The notes below the pieces were generated by a model. It was given only the letters and a program-made list of their open reading frames with translations, ran no database searches and was not told where the DNA came from. This document shows positions 26,360 to 35,017 of a DNA stretch of 64,000 nt, in pieces (the first letter of the stretch is position 1; each line of letters opens with the position of its first letter). Source of the stretch: an uncultured bacterium (lineage in GTDB: Bacteria > Bacillota_I > Bacilli_A > RFN20 > CAG-826); NCBI GenBank assembly GCA_949285455.1, contig CASDXP010000001.1, positions 1-64,000 on the forward strand, given 5' to 3'. Made by a program: the position numbers and the translations under genes.

Positions 26360-26778
26360 TTTTTATTCCTCCTCATAATTTTTGGAAAAGCCGGAACAAC
26401 ATGATATCCTGTTTTAGAATAATGAACAGTTCCAAAAGTTGTTTTATAACTCTTATTTTTAGAACTATTGCGATATATTCCTATGACGATTTTGAAGTTG
26501 ATTACTTCCTTGGAATTACCATATTTTGTCCCGCTACCTCTATATTTGTTTACAAGACTAGCTAGTGATACAAGGTCAATTGTAATTTCGCTTTTGCTTT
26601 CAACAAATTCTTTGGTACCGCGTACATGTTTATTTTGCTTTTGAATGTTCATCTGCTGAGATTTGTCTTTTGTAAGATTAGACAAATTATTTTTAAACTC
26701 GGTTGTAAAATTATGTAGAGAGATTCGATCGCTTCCTTGCGTTCCTATTCCGAGTTCAGCATCTTTCTCACGCCCCAT
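26356..26778 (-). CDS. Polymorphic toxin type 50 (Ntox50-like) domain protein
   Basis: About 140 residues. Residues 46-134 carry the features of the type-50 polymorphic toxin domain (predicted BECR-fold ribonuclease): KQNKHVRGT, a central YRGSGTKYG, VINFKIVIG, and the C-terminal TVHYSKTGYHVVPAFP. The N-terminal 45 residues are short and polar with no delivery domain or signal peptide, so this is an orphan toxin tip or a remnant of a larger protein. The ATG at 26778 has AGGGTGG upstream; an ATG at 26802 has none. A better ribosome site serves a short ORF in another frame just upstream. Confidence 0.8.
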   Translation of the reverse strand: MGREKDAELGIGTQGSDRISLHNFTTEFKNNLSNLTKDKSQQMNIQKQNKHVRGTKEFVESKSEITIDLVSLASLVNKYRGSGTKYGNSKEVINFKIVIGIYRNSSKNKSYKTTFGTVHYSKTGYHVVPAFPKIMRRNKK

Positions 26779-26833
26779 AAGAAAAAACCACCCTATCAGC
26801 ATGAGAAAATAAATAATTAAAAATGAATTTCAT
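26768..26833 (-). other. Short ORF overlapping the toxin start (possible lost N-terminus)
   Basis: The best ribosome site in the island, AAAAGGAG, lies 7 bases before an ATG at 26833 that encodes 21 residues (MKFIFNYLFSHADRVV...) and stops 10 bases inside the toxin frame. Removing one base from the six-T run at 26782-26787 would fuse it in frame to the toxin. It is either a leader peptide coupling translation or the original toxin N-terminus. Confidence 0.5.
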
Positions 26834-26877
26834 GAAGTTTCTCCTTTTCTAGAAAGAATTACTTCAAAACTCATTTT

Positions 26878-26931
26878 GGTACGAAATCGTATGAGGCAAC
26901 TCTTTCTCTTTTTGATAAAGTAAACTTTATC
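26878..26931. repeat. Island repeat copy 2 with hairpin
   Basis: GGTACGAAATCGTATGAGGC (26878-26897), the partner of copy 1, followed by the hairpin GATAAAG-TAAA-CTTTATC (26914-26931). Both copies are followed on the plus strand by TATCTACC and a T-rich stretch, so similarity extends beyond the 20-base core. It marks the rlmB side of the island. Confidence 0.75.
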
Positions 26932-26945
26932 TACCTTTATTATAA

Positions 26946-27689
26946 TCACTTCAACATAGAAAAGCGATATAAGATTATAGCGGCACTACTAGCGACATTT
27001 AACGAATCAATATTTGACATCGGAATTTTAATTTTAAGGCTCGCTAATGATGATAATTCTTTACTTACACCATGTCCTTCATTAGAGAAGACGATAATGT
27101 AAGGTTTTTTAACTTTATCTAACGATTCTTCTAAAAATATTGAGTCTTCATCTAAGGTTGTAGCTACTAATTGATAACCTTTTTTAATCAATTTTTTAAT
27201 GGCTTCCAAATTAACTTTTTTGTAGTTAAGATGAAATAACGCTCCTTCGGAAGCTTGTAAAGTTTTATTGTTTGTCCAACTTGCGCTTTCCCCGTACGAA
27301 TAGACATGTTTAAAATTAAACGCTAAAGCGGAACGATAAATTGTTCCGACGTTTCCTGGATCTTGCACGTTATCGAGTAAGACGATATTTTCATTATGTT
27401 CATCAATTTCTTTTGGTTTAAGTTCCACTAAGGCGATGACGCCACTTGGAGAAACGTGATTGGAAAGTAATTTTAAAATATCTTCACTTACCAAAGTAAT
27501 TTTTACGTCCTTAAATTCTTCTATAGCGTAAGTAGCGATTATTTCTTTAACGTAACCTGCTTCATAAGCCATCCTTATCGAATTTAACCCGCTTACTAAA
27601 GTAAGGTAATCTTCGCCTTTACCTTCTTTTATCTTTCTAAGATATTTGATATGTTCATTTTGTCTAGATGTAATTACAAGTTGTTTCAT
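26946..27689 (-). CDS. SpoU/TrmH-family RNA 2'-O-methyltransferase
   Basis: SPOUT-fold SAM-dependent methyltransferase, probably acting on 23S rRNA. The three SpoU motifs are present: DNVQDPGNVGTIYRSALAF, IIVFSNEGHGVS and IPMSNIDSLNVASSAAIILY. The N-terminal SpoU substrate-binding region (SRQNEHIKYLRKI) is present. In Bacilli an enzyme of this type (YsgA/RlmB-like) sits upstream of pheS, as here apart from the island. I start at ATG 27689, which overlaps the stop of the upstream metallopeptidase gene (ATGA). Confidence 0.93.
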   Translation of the reverse strand: MKQLVITSRQNEHIKYLRKIKEGKGEDYLTLVSGLNSIRMAYEAGYVKEIIATYAIEEFKDVKITLVSEDILKLLSNHVSPSGVIALVELKPKEIDEHNENIVLLDNVQDPGNVGTIYRSALAFNFKHVYSYGESASWTNNKTLQASEGALFHLNYKKVNLEAIKKLIKKGYQLVATTLDEDSIFLEESLDKVKKPYIIVFSNEGHGVSKELSSLASLKIKIPMSNIDSLNVASSAAIILYRFSMLK

Positions 27690-28288
27690 CGATAAATCCT
27701 GCGTATACACATTTTACGATACTTATAATAATTTGGACAATACGTTAATAAAGTTCGATAAAATGCTTTCGAATGATCAAAATGGAAGTGATGAGCGAGT
27801 TCATGATAGATGACACTATCGATGATAGGATGAGCAAAATGTACCATATTTAAAGCGATGACTATCGTATGTGTCGCTTTCGAATTAGAGCCGAATTTCG
27901 ATTTGACATCTTTTATTTTTAATTTGTAAGGAGAAGATATATTCATTTCCACTTCTATTTCTCTTAGTCTTTTTAGGCAATATTTGTATAAACTTTCTTT
28001 CAACTCCTCTTTAATTATTTCCTGGTTGTAGCCTTTTTTTAAAATTTCTTTTTCGCCAAAAATGTAGACGTAATCATCTCCATAAGCCGGGATAAAATTC
28101 GTCCTTTTCAAAAGTTTTCTTGCATATTTATCAAGCATTTTTCTAAGCGATTTTTCGCTAGTGAAATAAGGGACACGAAAAATAAATTTATTATCTTTAA
28201 AAGTTAGATAAAGTCTTTTTATTCTTTTAAAAGTAACCTCTACTTCATACGTTTTATCATCGATGATATAGACTAATTTTTTTACCAT
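27686..28288 (-). CDS. YgjP/SprT-like zinc metallopeptidase family protein
   Basis: A 200-residue M48-related protein of the YgjP (DUF45) group. The zinc motif HELAHHFHFDHS matches the family's HExxH followed by a third His, and the downstream YCPNYYKYRK is also family-typical. Members are variously described as WLM/SprT-type metalloproteases; YgjP itself has been reported as a UTP pyrophosphatase, so the activity is unsure. No Shine-Dalgarno; a TAAAAT box (28297-28302) ends 8 bases before the ATG. Confidence 0.85.
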   Translation of the reverse strand: MVKKLVYIIDDKTYEVEVTFKRIKRLYLTFKDNKFIFRVPYFTSEKSLRKMLDKYARKLLKRTNFIPAYGDDYVYIFGEKEILKKGYNQEIIKEELKESLYKYCLKRLREIEVEMNISSPYKLKIKDVKSKFGSNSKATHTIVIALNMVHFAHPIIDSVIYHELAHHFHFDHSKAFYRTLLTYCPNYYKYRKMCIRRIYR

Positions 28289-28296
28289 ACGTAATA

Positions 28297-28302
28297 ATTT
28301 TA
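28297..28302 (-). promoter_or_regulatory. -10 box for the YgjP-like gene
   Basis: TAAAAT on the minus strand, 8 bases from the start codon, implying a leaderless or nearly leaderless mRNA. No -35 at standard spacing was found. Confidence 0.4.
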
Positions 28303-28428
28303 ATTTAATTGAGTGTGTCTTACTATAAAGAAATAAAAAGAAAATGATGAAATATTAAAGTTTTAACTAGTTAATTACTAATTTAATACTAGAATAGATA
28401 ATATTGCTATCAATAAAATAAAAAATTA

Positions 28429-28458
28429 TTTACTTCTTATAACTTTATTAGCGATAAT
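28429..28458 (+). promoter_or_regulatory. Leaderless promoter of the DUF523 gene
   Basis: TTTACT (28429-28434), 18 bases, GATAAT (28453-28458), then 7 bases to the ATG. The expected transcription start coincides with the first base of the start codon. No Shine-Dalgarno sequence is present. Confidence 0.55.
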
Positions 28459-28465
28459 TTTTAAT

Positions 28466-28915
28466 ATGAAAAAGTTATTGATTTCAGCTTGTTTATTAAA
28501 TGAAGCTTGTCGCTATGATGGATTATCTAAAGGGCTAGATTCCCGCATCATCGCAGCACTTAAAAATAAATTTATTCTCGTTCCTATTTGCCCAGAAGTG
28601 ATGGGAGGATTATCCACTCCTCGTCTAGCGAATGAAAGAAAAGAAGATAAAGTTATAAGAAAAGACCAAAAAGACGTCACCCGTTTCTTTCTTTTAGGGG
28701 CTTATCGTGCTTTAAAAATGGCGATGGAAAACGATGTCGATTACGCTTTATTAAAAGAGAAAAGTCCATCGTGTGGAGTCCATCAAATTTATGATGGGAC
28801 TTTCTCAAAAACTTTAATGGCTGGCGAAGGCATATTCACTGAACTATTAAAGAAGGAACTGGACATTAAGATATATAGCGAATTAGAGATCGAAGAACTA
28901 TTAAAAATGGACTAG
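28466..28915 (+). CDS. DUF523 family protein
   Basis: A complete 149-residue DUF523 protein, a widespread family without a settled function. Family marks: the N-terminal LLISACLLNEACRYDG with paired Cys, VPICPEVMGGLSTPR, and KEKSPSCG with a further Cys, suggesting a metal or iron-sulfur site or redox chemistry. It is a single-gene unit, convergent with the M42 peptidase gene, with a terminator that begins within its last codons. Confidence 0.92.
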   Translation: MKKLLISACLLNEACRYDGLSKGLDSRIIAALKNKFILVPICPEVMGGLSTPRLANERKEDKVIRKDQKDVTRFFLLGAYRALKMAMENDVDYALLKEKSPSCGVHQIYDGTFSKTLMAGEGIFTELLKKELDIKIYSELEIEELLKMD

Positions 28916-28933
28916 TGACTAGCCCATTTTTTT
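28905..28933 (+). terminator. Terminator overlapping the DUF523 stop
   Basis: AAATGGACTAG-TGA-CTAGCCCATTT, an 11-position stem with one mismatch, then a T run. The gene's own TAG stop is in the stem. Confidence 0.8.
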
Positions 28934-28955
28934 CATCAAAATTGTTTAATCAAAA

Positions 28956-30035
28956 TTAACGTTCTCTTAGTTTCTTTAACGTATCTTTATCGATAGCTTT
29001 CACTACTTCTACCATCAAATTGACCGCGTTCATGTAGTCTTCATAGCTTATTAAAGAAACATGCGAATGGAAATATCTACAAGGTAAGGAAATAGTCATC
29101 GTAATAATACCATCGTAATTTAAATGAATATTACCAGCATCCGTACCGCCTGCTTCCATCAAATCGTAAGTATATTTGATATTATGCTTCTTTGCGATTT
29201 CTTCGACAAAGTCGAATAAGCCGCGGTGAGCGATGACGCTTCGATCCATGATCGATAACGCTACGCCGCTACCGAGCTTCGTTGGATTGTTAGGCGAATT
29301 AGGTAAATCGTAACTTAATGTCACATCCGTCGCAAAAGCGATATCGGGATGGACGTGATAAGAAGCGGTCTTCGCTCCTCTTAAGCCTACTTCTTCTTGC
29401 ACTGTACCAGCGACGACTAAATTCGCCTTGTGTGGCGTATCTTTTAAAGCGAGCATCGTTTCCATTGCGATAGCAAGGCCGCTTCGATCATCCCAGGCTT
29501 TGCCAAGTAAAGTATCACCATCGTTTAAAACTCTAAATTCGGTATATGGCGTGACGGTATCACCAACTTTGATACCTAATTTTTCAATATCTTTTTTACC
29601 TTTGACACCCATATCTAAGTATAAGTCTGAAGTTTGAAGCACTTTATTTCTTTGTTCAGCGCTCATACCGTGAGGTGGTTGTGCGCCGATGACACCGGTA
29701 TATTTTTTACCATCTCTTGTCTTAACGGTCATAATTTCCGCTAAAACGACATGATTCCACCAGCCGCCGATAGGAGCGAGTCTAAGTAATCCACTCTCTT
29801 CGATACGAGATACTAAGAAGCCCACTTCATCCATGTGGCCACAAATTAAGACGGTCGGTTCACCTTCTTCGCCTTTTTGATAAGCGATGATGGAACCAAG
29901 ATTATCGTATTCGAAATGATCAGCTGCCCCTTCTAATTCTTTTTTGACAAGTTTTGCCACTTCTTGTTCATTTCCAGATATTCCTTCGACTTCGGAAATG
30001 TTCTTTAAAAAAGTAAGTCTTTGTTCTTTATTCAT
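28956..30035 (-). CDS. M42 family metallo-aminopeptidase
   Basis: Cytosolic tetrahedral aminopeptidase (family of YsdC, glutamyl aminopeptidase PepA and FrvX). The di-metal site is complete: GHMDEVGF, AWDDRSG, the catalytic pair in QEEVGLRG, an Asp in FATDVTLSYD and the final His in YFHSHVS. The 359-residue length is typical. A GAAAGGAG site precedes the ATG, and the gene is 23 bases after the dUTPase, so it is probably the last gene of glgB-glgP-dut-peptidase. Confidence 0.93.
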   Translation of the reverse strand: MNKEQRLTFLKNISEVEGISGNEQEVAKLVKKELEGAADHFEYDNLGSIIAYQKGEEGEPTVLICGHMDEVGFLVSRIEESGLLRLAPIGGWWNHVVLAEIMTVKTRDGKKYTGVIGAQPPHGMSAEQRNKVLQTSDLYLDMGVKGKKDIEKLGIKVGDTVTPYTEFRVLNDGDTLLGKAWDDRSGLAIAMETMLALKDTPHKANLVVAGTVQEEVGLRGAKTASYHVHPDIAFATDVTLSYDLPNSPNNPTKLGSGVALSIMDRSVIAHRGLFDFVEEIAKKHNIKYTYDLMEAGGTDAGNIHLNYDGIITMTISLPCRYFHSHVSLISYEDYMNAVNLMVEVVKAIDKDTLKKLRER

Positions 30036-30058
30036 GATTAACTCCTTTCTTAATTATT

Positions 30059-30550
30059 TTAATAATTATTTTCTTGCCTTTCGTAATTGATAGCAAGCTT
30101 ATGTAAGTAAGCGGAAGTAATTTCTTCTTCGCTTAGATTCAAGATCTTTCCAAGAATTAAGAAATCTTGGAAGGCTCTAATATATAACTTATCGTAACCA
30201 TTTGCAACAAAAGTGGTAAAAGAATGATAAGTAGTGAGAAACATTTCCGTCGCACTTCTATTTAAGGTTTCTAATTCATCGTAACGATAAAAGGAAGTGT
30301 GAATGATATTACCAATGCTCAAAAGGAAATGTAAACCATCCGCATATTCATCTAAGATTCTTTCTTTGGGAGATGGGCCTTTTGATGACCAATATTTAAA
30401 ACATCTCGTCTCATTCGCGAGCTCACCAAGTTCCACTAAGAACGCTAAAGCACGCTCATTGAGAGTTTCTTCTAAGCCTACTCCACGTTTTTTAGCGATT
30501 GCTAAGTCTAATTCTTTTTGCTTTGCAAAAAGTTCTACTAAATTAATCAT
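30059..30550 (-). CDS. dut: All-alpha dUTPase (dUTPase_2 / MazG-like)
   Basis: Hydrolyses dUTP to dUMP, keeping uracil out of DNA. It belongs to the dimeric all-alpha type: LVELGELANETRCFKYWS carries the first metal-binding E-E pair and ILDEYADGLHFLLSIG the second E-D pair. The 163-residue length is typical of the Firmicutes form. Its ATG lies inside the last codons of glgP with AAGGAA upstream, so translation is coupled to the glycogen genes. Confidence 0.88.
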   Translation of the reverse strand: MINLVELFAKQKELDLAIAKKRGVGLEETLNERALAFLVELGELANETRCFKYWSSKGPSPKERILDEYADGLHFLLSIGNIIHTSFYRYDELETLNRSATEMFLTTYHSFTTFVANGYDKLYIRAFQDFLILGKILNLSEEEITSAYLHKLAINYERQENNY

Positions 30551-32987
30551 CGAATTCCTTAAATGTCTTGGAAGCTGTAATCTTTTTCATCTTCCAAATA
30601 TCTTTATTGTATTGTTCGATTGTACGATCGCTAGAGAAGAAACCAGAACCAGCGATATTGTAGATGCACATCTTCGCCCATCTTTCTTTATCTTCGTAAA
30701 TTTTTTCAATCTCTTCCTGCGCTTTGACGTAACTTGCAAAATCGAGCAAATTCATAAATTCGTCGTTACGATTCATAATTTCATCGAAAATTTGTCTAAA
30801 TTTATTTGGATCATCTTCCGCCCAAGGGCCGGTGAAAAGTGAATCGATAATATTTTTGACGCGCGAATCGGAATTGTAGACATCCCAAGGATTATAAGCT
30901 CCACGGAATTTGATATCTTCCACTTCTTCTTCTTTCAATCCGAAGATGACGCTATTACCCTTGCCCGCTCTTTCCGCGATATCGATATTCGCCCCATCGA
31001 GCGTTCCTAAAGTCACCGCACCATTCATCATAAATTTCATATTCGAAGTACCACTTGCTTCTTTACCCGCTAAAGAGATTTGTTCGCTAACATCCGCAGC
31101 AGGAATAGTTAATTCTGCTAAAGTAACACTATAATTTTCTAAGAAAATAACTTTGATGAATTTAGAAACATAAGGATCTTCATCGACGACTTTAGCGACC
31201 GCTAAGATAAGTTCGATAATCTTCTTAGCATATTCATAACTTGGTGCCGCCTTAGCCCCGAAGATGAAAGTACGCGGATGAATCTTAAAATTAGGATCAT
31301 CTTTTAGTCTTTGATAGAGATACATGATGTGGAAGATGTTCATTAATTGACGTTTATAAGCGTGTAAACGCTTAATTTGCACATCAAATATTGAATCTGG
31401 ATTAACTTTTAAATTAAATTGTTTGTAATAAGATTCGATATATTTAATGAATTTTTCTTTGTTCGCACGCTTAATTTTCATGATGTGATTTTGCACATCT
31501 TTATCGTCCGCGAACTTCGCAAATTCACTAATTTGATCCATATCTTTAATCCATTCATCACCAATTTTAGAAGTGATGAGTTTAGCAAGTTGCGGATTAG
31601 CGTAAAGTAACCAACGACGGTGAGTGACACCATTCGTCTTATTATTAAATTTCTTCGGATATAGTTCGTAGAATTCTTTAAAGGTGTTCTTCTTTAAAAT
31701 TTCTGTATGTAAAGGCGCGACACCATTCACGCTGAAGCAGGCGTAATTTGCGATGTTAGCCATGTAAATTAAACCATCTTTGATGATCATCATATTACGC
31801 TTCTTATCTTCTGAAACTTGTTTTTCATTCATTTCAAGAATGAAGCGACGATTAATTTCTTCGATGATCATAAAAATACGTGGGAAAAGTTTTTGCACGT
31901 AATGAATTGGCCACTTCTCCAAAGCTTCCGGCATGATAGTGTGCGAAGTAAAAGCGATACATCTCGTCACTTGTTTCCAAGCATCATCCCAACCAAAGCC
32001 ATATTCATCCATGAGTAGACGCATCATTTCTGGAATAGCTAAAATAGGATGTGTGTCGTTAAGTTGGAAGACGTAAGAATCGGCGAAATCTTTCAATGTT
32101 TTATATCTTCCCATATGTCCTCTCATCGCACTTTGTAAACCAGCGGAAACGAGGAAATATTGTTGACGTAATCTTAAGATACGACCTTCTTCGGTCGAAT
32201 CATCAGGATATAGACCGTGACATAATTCTTTTAAAGTACGTAAATATTCAGAGAATGATTGATTGGTAGGTAAATTATTTTCGCTAGGTTCTGCGCTCCA
32301 AAGACGAAGCGTATTAGCGACCCCATTACGATAACCGACGATAGAAACATCATATGGCACTGCTTTAACGCAAATTGCGTTAACAGTACGTGAAGCATAT
32401 TCACCATTCGGTTTTAAATACGTTTCGGCATTCCCATAAAATTTCACTTCGACAGCGTGTTTTGGTTTTCTTACTTCCCAAACGTTTCCGTTCGTGAGCC
32501 AAACATCGGGCAATTCGACTTGCTTACCATCGATGAGTTTTTGTTTGAAGAATCCATATTCGTAACGAATACAATTGCCGTGGCCTGGATAACCTAAAGT
32601 AGCGATCGAATCCATGAAGCAGGCGGCAAGTCTTCCTAAACCCCCATTACCGAGACCGGCATCCGATTCTTGTTCTTCTAGTTCGTGAATATCGATGCCT
32701 AGATCTCTTAGACCTTCTTTGACGACAGAATAGATGCCGAGATTCATCAAATTATTGACGAGAAGTCGTCCGATTAAAAATTCCATCGAAAAATAGATTA
32801 ATTGTTTCGGTTTATTGGTTAAAATTGCTTCTCTTGTCGACCTCCAATTGTAACCAGCGTAATCTCTTACCATCTCACCTAAGATATTGTAACGTTCGGT
32901 GATGTGCGAATCGCTTACGCCTTTACCGTATTTTTCAGATAATCGACGTTCGAATTCTTGTTTAAATTCAAGTTTGTTGCTGAACAT
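30543..32987 (-). CDS. glgP: Glycogen (maltodextrin) phosphorylase
   Basis: PLP-dependent phosphorolysis of alpha-1,4-glucans to glucose-1-phosphate. The PLP-lysine signature EASGTSNMKFMMNGAVTLG is complete, as are NGGLGRLAACFMDS and the C-terminal LDGANIDI region. I start at ATG 32987 (MFSNKLEFK), after AAAGGAAA; upstream codons in the same frame overlap glgB and lack a ribosome site. About 814 residues is normal. It follows glgB by 13 bases. No glgA, glgC or malQ is seen in the window. Confidence 0.95.
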   Translation of the reverse strand: MFSNKLEFKQEFERRLSEKYGKGVSDSHITERYNILGEMVRDYAGYNWRSTREAILTNKPKQLIYFSMEFLIGRLLVNNLMNLGIYSVVKEGLRDLGIDIHELEEQESDAGLGNGGLGRLAACFMDSIATLGYPGHGNCIRYEYGFFKQKLIDGKQVELPDVWLTNGNVWEVRKPKHAVEVKFYGNAETYLKPNGEYASRTVNAICVKAVPYDVSIVGYRNGVANTLRLWSAEPSENNLPTNQSFSEYLRTLKELCHGLYPDDSTEEGRILRLRQQYFLVSAGLQSAMRGHMGRYKTLKDFADSYVFQLNDTHPILAIPEMMRLLMDEYGFGWDDAWKQVTRCIAFTSHTIMPEALEKWPIHYVQKLFPRIFMIIEEINRRFILEMNEKQVSEDKKRNMMIIKDGLIYMANIANYACFSVNGVAPLHTEILKKNTFKEFYELYPKKFNNKTNGVTHRRWLLYANPQLAKLITSKIGDEWIKDMDQISEFAKFADDKDVQNHIMKIKRANKEKFIKYIESYYKQFNLKVNPDSIFDVQIKRLHAYKRQLMNIFHIMYLYQRLKDDPNFKIHPRTFIFGAKAAPSYEYAKKIIELILAVAKVVDEDPYVSKFIKVIFLENYSVTLAELTIPAADVSEQISLAGKEASGTSNMKFMMNGAVTLGTLDGANIDIAERAGKGNSVIFGLKEEEVEDIKFRGAYNPWDVYNSDSRVKNIIDSLFTGPWAEDDPNKFRQIFDEIMNRNDEFMNLLDFASYVKAQEEIEKIYEDKERWAKMCIYNIAGSGFFSSDRTIEQYNKDIWKMKKITASKTFKEFDD

Positions 32988-33000
32988 ATTTTGTTTCCTT

Positions 33001-34893
33001 TCAATTAATTTTCTTAAATATACAAGCACCAAATGAGGCTAATTTAATCGTCATCTTATGCGGTTTGCCTTCCGGACCAAATTCGCTCGAAGTTAATGGT
33101 AAACCATTATATTGGTTGTAACCACCGTAGACATCCTTATCGGAATTGAATATTTCCTCATAGACCCCTGGCTGCATCAAAGGAATATCATAATTTTCAT
33201 AGAACATAGGCGTCATATTGTAGACGAAGACGAGTAAAGAATCTCCGACTTGTCTTTGGAAAGCAAAGACGCTTTGATCATGATTATCGACCATGAGCCA
33301 TTGGAAATGGAAAGGATTATATTCTTCGAAATGCATCGCAGATTCATAACGATAGATTAAGTTTAAATCTCTCACTAATCTCACGATTGAATCGTGCTTT
33401 GGAAAAGTTCTTAAATTCCACGGTAAAGATTTATTTTCGTTCCATTCATCGAACGAAGCAAGTTCGTTACCCATGAAATTAAGTTTCTTGCCAGGATGAC
33501 CAAATTGATAAGTGTATAAATTTCTTAGTTGAGCGAACTTATCATCGTAATTACCATAAATCTTATTGATGATCGTTCCTTTTCCATGGACGACTTCGTC
33601 GTGAGAAAGCGGTAACATGAAATTATCGCTATAAAAATAAGCCATGGAAAAAGTCAAAGTATTATGTTCGTACTTACGATAAATTGGGTCTTTTGAATAA
33701 TATTTTAAGGTGTCATTCATCCAACCTAAATCCCACTTGTAATCGAAGCCTAAGCCACCTGACCAAGTCGATTTGGTCACATTTGGGAAATCAGTGCTAT
33801 CTTCCGCAATCATCATGACGTTATCGTGTCTATCATGAATTCTTCCGTTCATTCGTTTCAAAAATTCGATCGCTTCTTCATTTCTTCCTAAACCTTTGTT
33901 ACCTTGATGATAAACCATGTTCGAAACTGCATCGATTCTAATTCCATCGAAATGAAATACTTCCAAAAAGTAATTCATTGCAGACATCAAAAATGAACGG
34001 ATAGGATCTTTACCTAAATCGAATTGGCAAGAACCCCACTGCGAATAACGGCGATCGTCGCTATATTCAAAAAGACAAGTACCATCATATTCGCTTAAAG
34101 CCCAAGAATCAGTGGCAAAATGCACTGGAGCAAAATCTAAGATGACCCCGATATTTGCTTGGTGCAATCTATCGATAAATGACATTAATTGCATCGGATT
34201 ACCATAACGCGAATCCGCACTATAAAAGCCCGTTCCTTGATAACCCCAAGATCCTTCGAATGGATATTGGATGACGGGCATGAGTTCGATGTGGGTGTAG
34301 CCTAAATCTCTCAAGTAAGGAATTAGATCGTCAGCAATCTCTTCATAAGACATGTATCGACCTTCTTTTTTTCCTTCCCAAGAACCGAGATGCATCTCAT
34401 AAATTGATAAAGGTGCATCAAAATTTCTCGAGCGTGATCTAAGCCAATTTTCATCGTGCCAGATAAAATTTCGGTAATCGAAGAGACGAGAACACGTGCC
34501 AGGACGTAATTCGCTTAGAAAAGCAAAAGGGTCAGCTTTATCGACGTATTCACCATGTGCATTTTTGAAATGAAATTTGTAAGATTGATAATTTTCTAGA
34601 TTAGGAATAAAAATTTCAAAGACACCAGAAGAATCAATTTTTTCCATCTTGTGGACACGCGGGTCCCAATTGTTCCATTCGCCGATGACGGAAACATCGC
34701 TTGCCATCGGAGCGTAAAGTCTAAAGATGACACCTTTGACGATCGTATCTTTCTTCGTCGTACGCGGTTTACCGTTCTTAGTTGGAACGACGTGGACTTC
34801 TTGAAATTGTCTTTCTTCGAAATGCGCGCCAAAATAATGATATGCATCGATAGTTTGTCCCATGAGGAAGTCGTAAAGTAATCCGTATGCCAT
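33001..34893 (-). CDS. glgB: 1,4-alpha-glucan branching enzyme
   Basis: GH13 enzyme making alpha-1,6 branches in glycogen. An N-terminal CBM48 (VSVIGEWNNWDPRVHKM) precedes the (beta/alpha)8 barrel with catalytic residues in FDGIRIDAVSNM (nucleophile Asp), MIAEDSTD (acid Glu) and LPLSHDEVVHGK (Asp); a beta-sandwich C-domain follows. The 630-residue length is normal. An AAAAGGAT site lies 11 bases before the ATG, next to a hairpin in the leader. First gene of the glycogen unit. Confidence 0.96.
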   Translation of the reverse strand: MAYGLLYDFLMGQTIDAYHYFGAHFEERQFQEVHVVPTKNGKPRTTKKDTIVKGVIFRLYAPMASDVSVIGEWNNWDPRVHKMEKIDSSGVFEIFIPNLENYQSYKFHFKNAHGEYVDKADPFAFLSELRPGTCSRLFDYRNFIWHDENWLRSRSRNFDAPLSIYEMHLGSWEGKKEGRYMSYEEIADDLIPYLRDLGYTHIELMPVIQYPFEGSWGYQGTGFYSADSRYGNPMQLMSFIDRLHQANIGVILDFAPVHFATDSWALSEYDGTCLFEYSDDRRYSQWGSCQFDLGKDPIRSFLMSAMNYFLEVFHFDGIRIDAVSNMVYHQGNKGLGRNEEAIEFLKRMNGRIHDRHDNVMMIAEDSTDFPNVTKSTWSGGLGFDYKWDLGWMNDTLKYYSKDPIYRKYEHNTLTFSMAYFYSDNFMLPLSHDEVVHGKGTIINKIYGNYDDKFAQLRNLYTYQFGHPGKKLNFMGNELASFDEWNENKSLPWNLRTFPKHDSIVRLVRDLNLIYRYESAMHFEEYNPFHFQWLMVDNHDQSVFAFQRQVGDSLLVFVYNMTPMFYENYDIPLMQPGVYEEIFNSDKDVYGGYNQYNGLPLTSSEFGPEGKPHKMTIKLASFGACIFKKIN

Positions 34894-34910
34894 AAATATA
34901 TTATCCTTTT

Positions 34911-34929
34911 AGGATGTCTTTCACATCCT
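34911..34929 (-). promoter_or_regulatory. Hairpin in the glgB leader
   Basis: Minus strand AGGATGT-GAAAG-ACATCCT forms a 7-bp hairpin just upstream of the AAAAGGAT ribosome site. The same ATCCT could instead pair with AGGAT of that site, so two exclusive structures are possible. Regulatory use is speculative. Confidence 0.35.
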
Positions 34930-35017
34930 TGTTGCATTTTATCATTTTATCGTTCAAACGTCATCATTATTTTGCGCACACGCTTAAATTTATACATTTA
35001 CATAAATATTCGTTAAT

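Noticed and set aside
30303-30842. Open frame antisense to the dUTPase and glgP ends
   Set aside because: No ribosome site or recognisable protein; both genes on the other strand are well supported.
32988-33032. Upstream extension of glgP
   Set aside because: It overlaps the end of glgB, lacks a ribosome site and is not part of the phosphorylase family N-terminus; ATG 32987 has AAAGGAAA.
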